A stretch of 64,000 nt of DNA from Flemingiibacterium sp964603455 (GCA_964603455.1 CAZRVL010000003.1:1-64000), one strand, 5' to 3'; counted from the stretch's first letter, positions 8,486 through 17,211 are shown. The notes: generated from the letters alone by a model not told the origin. Program-made: numbers and translations.

Positions 8486-8559
8486 GCGAGTGTAATTTAA
8501 TGGTAGAATCTCAGCTTCCCAAGCTGATCGCACGGGTTCGATTCCCGCCACTCGCTCCA
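8486..8559 (+). tRNA. tRNA-Gly (anticodon CCC)
   Basis: Acceptor GCGAGTG pairs perfectly with CACTCGC. The anticodon arm TCAGC-TTCCCAA-GCTGA gives anticodon CCC, reading GGG. The T arm is CGGGTTCGATTCCCG. CCA is encoded (8557-8559). The total is 74 nt. It is monocistronic with a promoter upstream and a long terminator-like hairpin downstream. Confidence 0.95.
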
Positions 8560-8586
8560 TTTTTGTTTTAAAGCGAAACTGTCTGT

Positions 8587-8669
8587 AAACAGCAGCTGCA
8601 TGAGTATTTTTATAGGATACGGTCTGTTACCCGTCCGATGCTCAAGCATACTGCTGTTTTTATTATTAC
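8587..8669 (+). terminator. Long imperfect hairpin with U-run after tRNA-Gly
   Basis: AAACAGCAG (8587-8595) pairs perfectly with CTGCTGTTT (8651-8659). The inner arm TGCATGAG pairs with CTCAAGCA with one mismatch, and a small inner hairpin caps it. TTTTATTATTA follows. It can serve as the tRNA terminator, but its 73-nt length is unusual. Confidence 0.55.
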
Positions 8670-8798
8670 TGCGTGCAATAATATAATAACACAACCGATA
8701 TATCTACCGCACGCCAAGCGGAATCAAATCGTGTCGGTAGAGATAATAAATTATATTTGATTTTCGATTTGTGAATTGTATGTTATAGCCAAAAATAC

Positions 8799-8823
8799 GC
8801 TCTGCGATGTTTTTTCGCAGAGC
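8799..8823. terminator. Possible bidirectional terminator
   Basis: A perfect 9-bp stem with a T-rich loop. On the minus strand GTATTTTTGG follows, on the plus strand CTTTCTATT. It may back up the nagB terminator. Confidence 0.45.
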
Positions 8824-8920
8824 CTTTCTATTAAACTAAACAAGCCGAGGAGTTCATTTTTTAAATGCTGCATCAGTAATACCGAATTTGCCATCAGACC
8901 TCACCTCACTCTGCACTAAT

Positions 8921-8951
8921 AAAAAATGCCGAAGGCTTCTTGTCCTTCGGC
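8921..8951 (-). terminator. Terminator of the nagAB operon
   Basis: A perfect 8-bp stem GCCGAAGG/CCTTCGGC with TTTTTTATT after it on the minus strand, 10 bp beyond the nagB stop. Confidence 0.85.
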
Positions 8952-8960
8952 AAATATTTT

Positions 8961-9782
8961 TCAAAGTATAAAATCATGCAGCTCGGGAGTCATAACGACC
9001 TCGGCATTCGGATGTGTCTGCAAGAATGTGACCGGCGCGGCTTTGGTGGGCTCGGACAGCAGAGCCTTGCGCATTATTCCCCACTGCCACGGACAATAGA
9101 GATACACCTTCAAAATATCAGCCTTCAAAAGCTGACGCATACCGAGCGTTATGCAGCGGCGAGGGAAGATATCGAGCGCACCGCGCAGCTTGTTCGCGCC
9201 GTTGTTCACGATGGTCTCACGCGATATGTCGAGTTTTCGAGTCCCTATATTTCTGAAGTCCTCATCGCTTATCGGGTCGGAAGGCTCGGGCGGCTCGTTG
9301 AAGGCTATATGTCCGTTTATTCCGACACCGGTAAGACAGCAATCTATCTTTTCGAACGAATCTATCAACTCGTCGATTTCCTTCTCGTGTCCCGGCTCGG
9401 GAAAAAGCCTCTGCTCCTCAGGCATTATAAGCTCGGGATCGATCTGCGAATACAGCACACGATCCATTATCCCATGGAAGCTCAGAATATCCTCCTTCGG
9501 GATCGTTCGGTCGTTTTCGTCGAGATATTCGTCCATATTTATAAAATAACAGTTTTTCAGCGAAAGCTTTCGCTCGTTTATCTCTTTTGCGAGATACTTA
9601 TACTGACCGATCGGACCGACCGGAAGGATAATGACTGTACGCTCACCGTGATTTTTCTCTATGCAGTCTGCCATTATCCTTCCCATTTCAACGTACATCA
9701 GCTCCTCACTTTCCGCAACGCGAAAGGGGATGCGCGCGTTTTTGTCTGCCTCCATCGGTGTGATATAATAAAGATCCTTCAT
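8961..9782 (-). CDS. nagB: Glucosamine-6-phosphate deaminase
   Basis: A 273-residue cytoplasmic enzyme that converts glucosamine-6-phosphate to fructose-6-phosphate and ammonia, feeding amino sugars into glycolysis. The family marks are FINMDEY (active-site Asp region) and GVGINGHIAFNEPP (catalytic Asp/His loop equivalent), with ITLGMRQLLKA near the C-terminus. It is slightly divergent from canonical NagB (PVGPIGQYKYLA in place of the usual TGxTP-xxxY loop), so it may belong to the broader 6-phosphogluconolactonase/deaminase group with a related substrate. It is 4 bp downstream of nagA, whose last codons contain its AAAGGATG ribosome binding site. Confidence 0.88.
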   Translation of the reverse strand: MKDLYYITPMEADKNARIPFRVAESEELMYVEMGRIMADCIEKNHGERTVIILPVGPIGQYKYLAKEINERKLSLKNCYFINMDEYLDENDRTIPKEDILSFHGIMDRVLYSQIDPELIMPEEQRLFPEPGHEKEIDELIDSFEKIDCCLTGVGINGHIAFNEPPEPSDPISDEDFRNIGTRKLDISRETIVNNGANKLRGALDIFPRRCITLGMRQLLKADILKVYLYCPWQWGIMRKALLSEPTKAAPVTFLQTHPNAEVVMTPELHDFIL

Positions 9783-9786
9783 AATA

Positions 9787-10971
9787 TTAAAACATCCTTT
9801 CTTGATTTTTTATAACTGCTCTTGTTTGAAGCTCACGGTCGAATATCGCGATGTCGGCGGTCTTCCCTACCTCAAGCGAGCCGTGAGTTTTATCTATCCC
9901 GATAATTCTCGCGGGAGTCAGCGATGCCAGCTTGAAAAGCTCACAGATCGGTATCTCGTCGCCGAGCTCTTTGTATAGCCATGTGAGCATTTCACCGACA
10001 GATTTTATGCTGCCGGCAAGGCGCGTGTTATCGGGCAGACGTGCAACTCCGTTCGACACGATAAAGCGTGTCGGCTTGGGAGCGTCATCATCATATAGTT
10101 CGGGCTCCGCACCGAGCGTCCAAAGCCGTCCGTCCGGAGGCATTCCTCCCGCACGCAGGCAGTCGGAAACTATTGCCAGCCTATCGGCTCCCTTGCAGCG
10201 ATACACGATTTTCACAAGCTCGGGCGGCATATGATATCCATCGGCAATGATCTCGGCAGTCAGAGAATCGTTTGAAAGTCCGAGTTCCAAAAGCCCCGGC
10301 TCTCGAACGCCCGAATACATCCCAACGGTTGACATTGCACACCAAAGATGCGTCAGATGTGAAAGCCCCGCGTCTATCGCCGCCGTTGAAAGGCTCTTTC
10401 TTCCGTCATCATGTCCGCCGCAGACCACTATTCCGACCGATCTGAGAGCCGAAGTCATTTCCGCCGAGCCGTCAAGCTCAGGTGACAACGTGACGGTTTT
10501 GATAATGTCGGAATTTTTCAAAATGAAAGCATAGCTGTCGATCGATGGGACTCTGAGATAGCGTTCGGGCTGTGCGCCGCGATTTTTCTTCGAGAGATAG
10601 GGTCCCTCGGTATGCGCTCCGAGGAGCATTCGATTGTTTTTCATCTCGCTTCGAAGTGTGGACAGGAAGCGTTCGATAAGCTCGACCGGTGCGGTGACTG
10701 ATGTCGGCAGAAGAGTCGTCACTCCGTGCGAAAGATGAAAGCGGCACGCGCCCTCAAACGCCTCATGGCTGCAATCCATAAAGTCATACCCGCCTCCGCC
10801 GTGAACGTGTATATCGATAAGTCCGGGCGAAATATAGCTTCCGTTCGCATCGATATCTCCGACCTCGGCGGTGCATTCGGGCAGTATCGCCGCTATATGT
10901 CCGTTTTCAAGCTCTATCCCGCCGCGAAGCAATCGATCGGGCAGGACAAGTATTCCGTTTGTTATCCTCAT
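9787..10971 (-). CDS. nagA: N-acetylglucosamine-6-phosphate deacetylase
   Basis: A 394-residue amidohydrolase that removes acetate from GlcNAc-6-phosphate to give the NagB substrate. The metal-site motif ISPGLIDIHVHGGGG lies at about residues 48-62. Other landmarks are GAHTEGPYLSKKNRGAQ (metal-binding Glu), GHDDG with HLWCAMS (binding His residues) and AIVSDCL (catalytic Asp). GSLEVGKTADIAIFD is the usual C-terminal beta-sandwich return. It sits between the AraC regulator (21 bp upstream) and nagB, so the three genes form one amino-sugar unit. Its substrate could come from cell-wall turnover or from host mucin glycans. Confidence 0.93.
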   Translation of the reverse strand: MRITNGILVLPDRLLRGGIELENGHIAAILPECTAEVGDIDANGSYISPGLIDIHVHGGGGYDFMDCSHEAFEGACRFHLSHGVTTLLPTSVTAPVELIERFLSTLRSEMKNNRMLLGAHTEGPYLSKKNRGAQPERYLRVPSIDSYAFILKNSDIIKTVTLSPELDGSAEMTSALRSVGIVVCGGHDDGRKSLSTAAIDAGLSHLTHLWCAMSTVGMYSGVREPGLLELGLSNDSLTAEIIADGYHMPPELVKIVYRCKGADRLAIVSDCLRAGGMPPDGRLWTLGAEPELYDDDAPKPTRFIVSNGVARLPDNTRLAGSIKSVGEMLTWLYKELGDEIPICELFKLASLTPARIIGIDKTHGSLEVGKTADIAIFDRELQTRAVIKNQERMF

Positions 10972-10992
10972 ATTATAATATTCCTCCCAAGG

Positions 10993-11796
10993 CTATACGA
11001 TGTCGTTGTCGCTCGGCGTTCCGAAGGGTCTGCCGAATCTGCGCTTATAAAGTCTTCTCAGATATGAAGCATCGCAAAATCCGACTGCTTCGGCTGCCTT
11101 TGAAAGACTTATCCCCTCAGAACACATTCTTCGTGCTTCGCGGAAGCGCAGATTGTCGCGATATTCGATCGAGGTTATGCCAAAATGCTCGGAAAATCTG
11201 CGTCTGAAATAGCTTTCCGAAAATGAGCAAGCCGCGGCGTAGTCCGAGATCGGAAGATTTTCGCGGAAATGCTCGGTTATAAAATCCACTGCCGCCGAAA
11301 GCTGTCCGACACCTTTGTCGGGTGAAAGCTCACGGCTCATATGATCCAAAATTCTCATGACTAACGATTTTCTGTGAAGCACCGCGCCTGGATCGGTCAA
11401 AAAGCTGTCGTTCAGCCGCGTAAAAAGGCTGAGATAATCGACCTCCTCATCCCTCCAGTCATGATATACCCCGGGTGCAAATGAAATTTCCGGATCGGTG
11501 AAGCTGAAAAGCGCGCCGATCCCCGAACAGCTTCCGATCGCCCAGGTGACATATTTTGTACCATCGGGGATCAAAAGCACCGTTCCGGATGAAAGCTCGA
11601 AATATTCATTTTCGAAGCTGTATGCGCGTATTCCCGAGGTTATTATATGTATAAGATTTTTAGGTCTGCCCGAAACGGTATAATCAAATCTTTCGCTGGT
11701 TTTCCAATGATCGCTTTTCGCACTGATCTCGGTTATCGAAAAATCCATACCGCCCAGCTCTCGAAGCTCTGAAATAATCGTTTTATCCCTCTCCAA
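10993..11796 (-). CDS. AraC-family regulator of the nag operon
   Basis: A 267-residue regulator: a cupin-like N-terminal sensor (about residues 15-130, with SGTVLLIPDGTKYVTW) and a C-terminal double helix-turn-helix (about 165-260, with ISDYAAACSFSESYFRRRFSEHFGIT and LSKAAEAVGFCDASYLRRLYKRRFG). It is first in the operon with nagA and nagB, so it probably controls them in response to an amino sugar. The longest frame begins with TTG at 11796; an ATG at 11748 (MDFSITEIS) is the alternative and matches where the cupin domain normally starts. Divergent from the oxidoreductase gene. Confidence 0.88.
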   Translation of the reverse strand: MERDKTIISELRELGGMDFSITEISAKSDHWKTSERFDYTVSGRPKNLIHIITSGIRAYSFENEYFELSSGTVLLIPDGTKYVTWAIGSCSGIGALFSFTDPEISFAPGVYHDWRDEEVDYLSLFTRLNDSFLTDPGAVLHRKSLVMRILDHMSRELSPDKGVGQLSAAVDFITEHFRENLPISDYAAACSFSESYFRRRFSEHFGITSIEYRDNLRFREARRMCSEGISLSKAAEAVGFCDASYLRRLYKRRFGRPFGTPSDNDIV

Positions 11797-11819
11797 TCAT
11801 AAATTTAATCTATATGAAG

Positions 11820-11848
11820 ATTATAACCGTTTTTCCCCGATTTGTCAA
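11820..11848 (-). promoter_or_regulatory. Promoter of araC-nagA-nagB
   Basis: TTGACA (11843-11848), exact 17-bp spacer, TATAAT (11820-11825). Confidence 0.85.
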
Positions 11849-11889
11849 TACTATTACGAAAAGAGGCGCATATCGTATTCTCAAATAAT

Positions 11890-11975
11890 CGAATCGTACT
11901 TGTTTTATTGCACAAAACCGCCTGATAGTGCGATCAAAAATAAGCGCGTATCGTCCCCCATTCAGAACGAATCGT
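11890..11975. promoter_or_regulatory. Direct repeat CGAATCGT in divergent region
   Basis: CGAATCGT occurs at 11890-11897 and 11968-11975, the second just before the -35 of the oxidoreductase promoter. This is a possible site for the adjacent AraC regulator; weak evidence. Confidence 0.3.
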
Positions 11976-11978
11976 CTC

Positions 11979-12007
11979 TTGACATATTTGCCGCAATCTG
12001 GTATTAT
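11979..12007 (+). promoter_or_regulatory. Promoter of the Gfo/Idh operon
   Basis: TTGACA (11979-11984), 17 bp ending in TGG, TATTAT (12002-12007). Confidence 0.8.
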
Positions 12008-12082
12008 ATATGTACGGAGCGAAATTATTCGCATCAAGCAAAAAATCGTATCATACCTTTGATGAATGAAAGGAAAATAATC

Positions 12083-13180
12083 ATGGACAAAAAACGTATA
12101 GGACTTATAGGCTGCGGTGGAATAATGAACGGCGCACATATTCCCGGTTATCTCGAATGCCCTGACTGTGAAATAACGGCTATAGCTGACATCTCTCCCG
12201 ATGCGCTCAAACGCACCGGAGATCGTCTCGGAATACCCGAGGAGCATCGTTTTTCGACACATACTGCACTTTTAAACTCAGGCCTTATAGATGCAGTCGA
12301 TATTGCGACTTCAAATGATGCTCATGTTCCGATAGCTATCGATGCACTCAACGCCGGCTTCCCGGTAAGTGTTGAAAAACCGATAGGACTCGACTTCGGA
12401 GAATCCGCCGCTCTGCTCAAAAAAGCCGAGGAGACCGGACTTCCGGTATTCGTCTGTTTCTCCTGGCGTTACCGTCTTCTCCCTCGCTACATGAAGAAGC
12501 TAATCGATGACGGCAAGCTCGGAAAGCTCTATCACATCTACATCAGATGCGTCAAGGACAGCGGCCTTTGGGTCGGAAGACGACTCGAATGGAGATTTAT
12601 CGAGGAGCGTTCCGGCTCGGGCGTTCTCTGCGATCTCGGCTCGCATATGTTCGATATGATCCGCTTCTTCGGCGAGGAATTCGAAAATGTGTACTGCGAC
12701 CGCGGAATAATCGTTGAGGATCGTCAGCTCCCTGACAGTGATGAATGGGGAAAGGTCACGACCGATGACTGGAGCAATGTCACCTTCAGATTAAAGAGCG
12801 GTATCGGAGCAAACGTGATAATCTCGCGTTGCGTTACGAACGAAAAGGATTCGATCGAATTTTATCTTGTCGGTGAAAAGGGCTCACTCAAATTCGTATA
12901 TAATAACGGAAAGCAGTACCTTTGCGAATGCACCGGTGAGAATATGAAGACAAACACCTTTGTAAAGATCGAGCCTCCGGCTGATTTCGCGGTAGGCGGA
13001 CAGAGCCGTTCGTATGTTGATCTTCTAAATGGTCATCCCGACGAATACGCCGCAGAGATACTCGAAGGACTGCGTTCGCAGGCAGCAGTGGATGCGGCAA
13101 AGCTTTCGAGCCAAACCGGTCGTGCAATAACCATCCGTGAGCTTTACGAGATGAACGGTCTCAAAGCCCCGACCGAATGA
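12083..13180 (+). CDS. Gfo/Idh/MocA-family NAD(P)-dependent oxidoreductase
   Basis: A 365-residue cytoplasmic sugar or inositol-type dehydrogenase. The Rossmann domain opens with IGLIGCGGIMNGAHIPGY and DAVDIATSNDAHVPIAIDAL. The catalytic Lys is in SVEKPIGLDF (EKP motif, about residue 96). The C-terminal alpha/beta domain has LCDLGSHMFDMIRF with the conserved His. I chose ATG 12083, which follows AAAGGA; longer in-frame readings run into the promoter. The isomerase-like gene begins 26 bp later, a pairing typical of pathways that oxidise a sugar at C3 and then rearrange or cleave it. Substrate not determinable. Confidence 0.9.
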   Translation: MDKKRIGLIGCGGIMNGAHIPGYLECPDCEITAIADISPDALKRTGDRLGIPEEHRFSTHTALLNSGLIDAVDIATSNDAHVPIAIDALNAGFPVSVEKPIGLDFGESAALLKKAEETGLPVFVCFSWRYRLLPRYMKKLIDDGKLGKLYHIYIRCVKDSGLWVGRRLEWRFIEERSGSGVLCDLGSHMFDMIRFFGEEFENVYCDRGIIVEDRQLPDSDEWGKVTTDDWSNVTFRLKSGIGANVIISRCVTNEKDSIEFYLVGEKGSLKFVYNNGKQYLCECTGENMKTNTFVKIEPPADFAVGGQSRSYVDLLNGHPDEYAAEILEGLRSQAAVDAAKLSSQTGRAITIRELYEMNGLKAPTE

Positions 13181-13206
13181 GCATTCTTTCTCGAAAGGAA
13201 TAAAAA

Positions 13207-14034
13207 ATGAAATACGGTACTCTTGTAAGAATAAGCACTCCCCACGAAGCCGCCGACAAGTTCAACGAGCTTAAAAAAGCAGGTATGGATACCTGTCAGC
13301 TCGTATACAAACCGGAAAAATACGACATTTCCGAAGCTGAGATCATAAAAAAGGCTGCCGATAACGTGGGAATAGAGATCTCCGCACAGTTCTGCGGCTA
13401 TCGTGATTCAAACTCCATGTGGGACACTCACTTCGATTTTATAAATTCCGGTATAAATTCACCGATATTCGGTGCTTCGCGCATTGAATATGTTCTGTCT
13501 GCGATCCCCTTTGTTAAGGCTATCGGCATAACTGATATGATCATCCATCCCGGATTTATACCGAACGATCCGTTTTCTGATCAATATTCAAGGATGTTGG
13601 CAGCGGTCACACTGATCGGTACAAGACTGAAGGCGGAAGGTTTGAACCTTCTGTTTGAGACCGGAACAGAATCGCCGATCTCGCTCTTAAGACTCATCTG
13701 TGACACTAAGCTCGACAATTTATATATAAATCTCGACACGGCAAATCCGATAATGTACGGCTACGGAAACCCGGTAGATGCACTCTACACCTTCGGAAAA
13801 TATGTCCGCAACCTGCATTTCAAGGATGGTCTTCCCCCGACAGTTCCCGGCAAACTTGGTCCGGAGGTCCCGATAGGCAAGGGACACGTCGATTTCCCGA
13901 AGGTCGTTGCTATGCTGAAGGAGCTGGACTACGACAGATATTGCATAATCGAGCGAGAGATCGGCGGCGAGGAGCAAACCCGCGATATACTAAATGCAAT
14001 GGATTATATCCGTGGGCTTTTCAATGCCGATTAA
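13207..14034 (+). CDS. Sugar phosphate isomerase/epimerase-like TIM-barrel protein
   Basis: A 275-residue xylose-isomerase-like (AP endonuclease family 2) barrel. Metal-ligand positions are visible: IIHPGF, LLFETGTES, NLYINLDTAN, NLHFKDG and CIIEREIGG, which place Glu, Asp, His and Glu at the usual strand ends. These proteins isomerise or epimerise keto sugars or act as lyases on 3-keto-glycosides. It is co-transcribed with the Gfo/Idh dehydrogenase, which supports a joint oxidise-then-rearrange step. A second, distant member of the superfamily lies at 45317-46162. Confidence 0.85.
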   Translation: MKYGTLVRISTPHEAADKFNELKKAGMDTCQLVYKPEKYDISEAEIIKKAADNVGIEISAQFCGYRDSNSMWDTHFDFINSGINSPIFGASRIEYVLSAIPFVKAIGITDMIIHPGFIPNDPFSDQYSRMLAAVTLIGTRLKAEGLNLLFETGTESPISLLRLICDTKLDNLYINLDTANPIMYGYGNPVDALYTFGKYVRNLHFKDGLPPTVPGKLGPEVPIGKGHVDFPKVVAMLKELDYDRYCIIEREIGGEEQTRDILNAMDYIRGLFNAD

Positions 14035-14150
14035 GGCTTAGAGCCGTCTCAAGCTTTTGGAAAACCAACGCAGCTACGGCATCAAAAGCAGCATAGCTCG
14101 AACCATGTAAAAACAGGCTGAGTTTCCGATGAAATTTTCATAAAATAATG

Positions 14151-14207
14151 AAAGGAGAGCGTTCTGCGCAGTCGATATTACACCATATCACTGTGTGAGA
14201 TTGCGCC
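14151..14207 (+). promoter_or_regulatory. Shine-Dalgarno separated from start by a hairpin (first solute-binding gene)
   Basis: AAAGGAGAG (14151-14159) is 48 nt from the ATG at 14208. A stem GCGCAGTC (14166-14173) with GATTGCGC (14199-14206), 8 bp with one G-U, brings them to an effective 7 nt. An inner GATAT/ATATC stem can form in the loop. Confidence 0.55.
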
Positions 14208-15635
14208 ATGGAAATCCGTATGAAAAAAGTATTATCCTACATTCTGCTCATAGGAATTTGCTTAAACAACCTCGTAAGCTGCTCAGAACAGAACGTGAAC
14301 GAAATTCCAAGCGACAGCTCTGTTCAAGCAGATGAAAAAATCGACTATCTTGATACGCTTCCGCAAACAAAATTCAATGGTCAGACATATCGTATGCTTG
14401 GTGTTGATTTTGCTACCCGCCGCAATTTTCCAAACGAAGAGGAAATCGGTGATACTGTAAATGACGCTCTTTACAAGCGAAACAGCACGATTTCCGAACG
14501 CTATGATGTCACGATCGAGTCGTTCACAACTGATGATGTAAAAGCTACTGCAAGGCAGACTGTCCTTGCCAATGATAATGAATATGACATACTGATCGGC
14601 GATATTGCTGATATTATGGTTTCAATGATGCGCGAGAAGCTGCTGCTCGACATAAATTCGCTCCCATATATAGATACCGATGCCGCATGGTGGTCTGCGG
14701 ATATGGCGGAAAACACAACTATCGATGGAAAGCAATATATCACTATCGGAGATATATCTCCGATGAAGTATTACGCCCCCTATGTTATGGCATTCAATCA
14801 GCGTCTTGCCGATGAGTACACAAATGTCGACATTCCTGAAACGGTAATTGCCGGAAAATGGACAAACGATCTGCTTTACTCAATGATCAAGGATATAAAT
14901 AACGATCTTGACGGAGACGGTGACATAGACAACGATGATTTTCACGGCTATGCTCATGTCGAATCAGATATAACCGCATTCTCTCACTTTGCTGGATCTG
15001 GGCAAAGACTTTCAAGCATAGATAAGAACGGTCAGGTAACTATCGAGCTTTCAAACGAGACAGCTATCGATCTTATCTCCCAGCTTAATCGACTTCTGAG
15101 CCTTACAAACGGCATAGCCCCATCCGGCGGAGATTCCAATCCTACAGTATCAATGTTCAAGGAAGGTCGCGCACTTTTCTTCGGAAATTCATATTCGCTG
15201 ATAATCGCTACCTTCCGTGATATGGAGGATGACTTCGGTGTCATTCCGGTGCCAAAGTATGACGAGCAACAGGAATCCTACCACAGCTATGTTAATACCT
15301 ATGCTTACTGCGGAGTCGCTTTCCCGATAACCGTGGAAAACCGCGAGCTTGTAGGTCTGATATCCGAGGCAATGTGCTATACCTCATATCGCTATGTCAG
15401 AGATGCACTTTACGAAACAACTATGAAGGTCAAAATATCACGTGACGATTCAAACGGTCAGATATTAGATATGATCTTCGACAATACCTATATCGATCTC
15501 AACGGAATGTTCAATTTCGGCGGCTCGACCTCTGTACTTGCAAATGCTATAAACAAAGGCACAGAATTTGTTTCAAGCTATGCCGCACTCGAAGAAAAAA
15601 TAGAAGCCGACATCAAAAATCTCTTTGCGGAATAA
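14208..15635 (+). CDS. Solute-binding lipoprotein, paralogue 1
   Basis: A 475-residue extracellular substrate-binding protein of the MalE/UgpB-like class. Signal peptide and lipobox LVSC put Cys at about residue 25. The binding-protein body contains KRNSTISERYDV, a tryptophan-rich WWSADMAENTTIDGKQY segment, an EF-hand-like loop DLDGDGDIDNDDF that probably binds calcium, and a conserved C-terminal RDD...ILDMIFDNT block shared by all five paralogues here. No permease or ATPase gene accompanies it. Start ATG 14208 is favoured by the folded-hairpin spacing; ATG 14220 (MKKVLSY) is the alternative. It follows the isomerase gene by 173 bp. Confidence 0.85.
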   Translation: MEIRMKKVLSYILLIGICLNNLVSCSEQNVNEIPSDSSVQADEKIDYLDTLPQTKFNGQTYRMLGVDFATRRNFPNEEEIGDTVNDALYKRNSTISERYDVTIESFTTDDVKATARQTVLANDNEYDILIGDIADIMVSMMREKLLLDINSLPYIDTDAAWWSADMAENTTIDGKQYITIGDISPMKYYAPYVMAFNQRLADEYTNVDIPETVIAGKWTNDLLYSMIKDINNDLDGDGDIDNDDFHGYAHVESDITAFSHFAGSGQRLSSIDKNGQVTIELSNETAIDLISQLNRLLSLTNGIAPSGGDSNPTVSMFKEGRALFFGNSYSLIIATFRDMEDDFGVIPVPKYDEQQESYHSYVNTYAYCGVAFPITVENRELVGLISEAMCYTSYRYVRDALYETTMKVKISRDDSNGQILDMIFDNTYIDLNGMFNFGGSTSVLANAINKGTEFVSSYAALEEKIEADIKNLFAE

Positions 15636-15648
15636 TTTGAAATTTTAA

Positions 15649-15690
15649 CACTAACATCTCACGATATTCATTCGAAGCTATCAGTTAGTG
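15649..15690 (+). repeat. Inverted repeat upstream of paralogue 2
   Basis: CACTAAC (15649-15655) and GTTAGTG (15684-15690) are perfect complements separated by 28 nt, immediately before GAGAAAGGA. It could be a weak attenuating stem or binding site. Confidence 0.3.
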
Positions 15691-15710
15691 AGAAAGGAAT
15701 AGCTATAATT

Positions 15711-17105
15711 TTGAAAAGATATATGTCTGCTTTACTGTTACTCGCTCTTTCACTTAACGCTTCTGTCTCATGCAATAACGAAAACACCGTTATACAAGCT
15801 GATGACAGTTCGGACAATACGACTGTTCAAATCGAAAAGAAATATGATTTTGAAGAAGCCGAATTTCGGATAATCGGTTCAAACGGCGCACTTAATAATT
15901 ATCCCGATGAAGAGCTGATCGGAGATATTATAAATGACACTCTCACAGAACGCGACCGAATAGTTTCTGAAAAGTTGAATGTAAAATTCAAATATACGGT
16001 AGCCGACGATGATGAAGTAGCAACGCTTGTAAAAAACAGTGTTCTCGCTCAGGAAAATGAATATGATATGCTGGCCGGAACTGCAATAAGTCTTTCAAAG
16101 CTCGGTGTGAACGATGTGCTTCTTGACATTTTGTCGGTCGATACAATAAATACAACTTCTTCGGAGTGGAGCACTCTCGTTGCAGAGGGATGTCAGGCAA
16201 ACGGAAAACTCTTCTTTCTCTCAGGTGATATTCTTCCGGCATTTTATACTATGCCAGGCTGCATATTCATGAATTGTGATGTCGCAAGTGAATATAAAAT
16301 AACCAAGGACGATGTTTACAAAGTGATCGACAGCGGAAAATGGACAATAGATCAGCTCGCAGCTTACACCAAAAACACATGCAGTGATATTGATGACAGC
16401 GGAAGCATTTCAAGCGCAAATGATTTTATCGGCTATTTGTCGCTAAAAGGCGAGCTTGCGGCAGGTGTTTTGACAGTCGGTGCAGGCATACATCTTTGTG
16501 ATGCCACAAAAAACGGTATTAAAGTCGATCTGATGAACGAGCGTACCCTTGAACTGATAGATAAGGCACAGATACTTTTCGGAGAATATACGGTCGATGC
16601 TGAGAGCGACAATCTGCATAAGGCATTCCGTGAGAACCGCGTAATATTTACTCAGCATTATACAAGCTCTGCGTTTACACGTTATAGAGATGTTGAAGCT
16701 GATTTTGCGATATTACCAATGCCCAAGCTCAATGAAAAGCAAGAAAGCTATTATTCAATGCTCAATCCGTGGGGAACTGCATTTATTGCATTCCCGAATT
16801 ACGCTGACACGGAATATGTCGGAGTCGTTTCGCAGTGCATGGCTGAATATTCATATGAAAATCTGCGTCCCGCAGTTTATGAAAGCTCATTTAAGGTCAA
16901 AGGTGCACGAGATGACGAAAGCGCGAAAATGCTCGATATGATATTCGACAATCTTTATATAGACAACAACTCTATCTATAACTTTGGAGGATCAATGACT
17001 GCATTGTCAAATTCGCTTTTTGATGGCAAGGAATTTTCCTCCGCATATGCTTCGATAGAATCCAAGATCGAAGCCGATATAGAAACACTTTTTAAAACCG
17101 AATAA
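15711..17105 (+). CDS. Solute-binding lipoprotein, paralogue 2
   Basis: A 464-residue exported solute-binding protein starting with TTG (AAAGGA 12 nt before). Its lipobox is SVSC. Shared blocks with paralogue 1 are AEFRIIGSNG, IGDIINDTLTERDRIVSEKLNV, GKWTIDQLA, and the C-terminal RDDESAKMLDMIFDNLYID...FGGS. The EF-hand-like loop is degraded (DIDDSGSISSANDF keeps D1, D3 and G6 but lacks a clear twelfth acidic ligand). It is tandem to paralogue 1 with a 75-bp gap and is followed by a strong terminator, so the two likely share a transcript. Ligand unknown. Confidence 0.83.
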   Translation: MKRYMSALLLLALSLNASVSCNNENTVIQADDSSDNTTVQIEKKYDFEEAEFRIIGSNGALNNYPDEELIGDIINDTLTERDRIVSEKLNVKFKYTVADDDEVATLVKNSVLAQENEYDMLAGTAISLSKLGVNDVLLDILSVDTINTTSSEWSTLVAEGCQANGKLFFLSGDILPAFYTMPGCIFMNCDVASEYKITKDDVYKVIDSGKWTIDQLAAYTKNTCSDIDDSGSISSANDFIGYLSLKGELAAGVLTVGAGIHLCDATKNGIKVDLMNERTLELIDKAQILFGEYTVDAESDNLHKAFRENRVIFTQHYTSSAFTRYRDVEADFAILPMPKLNEKQESYYSMLNPWGTAFIAFPNYADTEYVGVVSQCMAEYSYENLRPAVYESSFKVKGARDDESAKMLDMIFDNLYIDNNSIYNFGGSMTALSNSLFDGKEFSSAYASIESKIEADIETLFKTE

Positions 17106-17117
17106 ACACATACGATC

Positions 17118-17180
17118 GGCTGCATATCTCCTAAAAATATCACAAAATCTGATATTCTCTCAATATGCAGCCATTTTTCT
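17118..17180 (+). terminator. Terminator after paralogue 2
   Basis: A 10-bp outer stem GGCTGCATAT/ATATGCAGCC (17118-17127, 17163-17172) encloses an inner AATATCA/TGATATT stem. ATTTTTCTTG then TTTTTTT follow. Confidence 0.8.
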
Positions 17181-17211
17181 TGATTTTTTTCAATTTTTTT
17201 TGAAAAACCTA

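Larger units (their letters stand above)
8560..8960. other. Non-coding stretch with three successive hairpins
   Basis: No gene is supported here. The stretch holds the long hairpin at 8587-8659, an 11-bp bulged stem at 8703-8741 (TCTACCG-CACG with CGTG-T-CGGTAGA), a 9-bp stem at 8799-8823 (GCTCTGCGA / TCGCAGAGC) and the nagB terminator at 8928-8951. The middle hairpin has no assigned role. Confidence 0.5.

Noticed and set aside
8497..8694. 65-codon minus-strand open frame across the tRNA-Gly
   Set aside because: It reads through the tRNA (WSEWRESNPCDQ is translated tRNA sequence), has no ribosome binding site and no homologous look.
14084..14098. 15-bp match ATAGCTCGAACCATG shared with 57466-57480
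   Set aside because: An exact 15-mer shared by two sites is expected by chance in 64 kb on two strands; flanks do not align.
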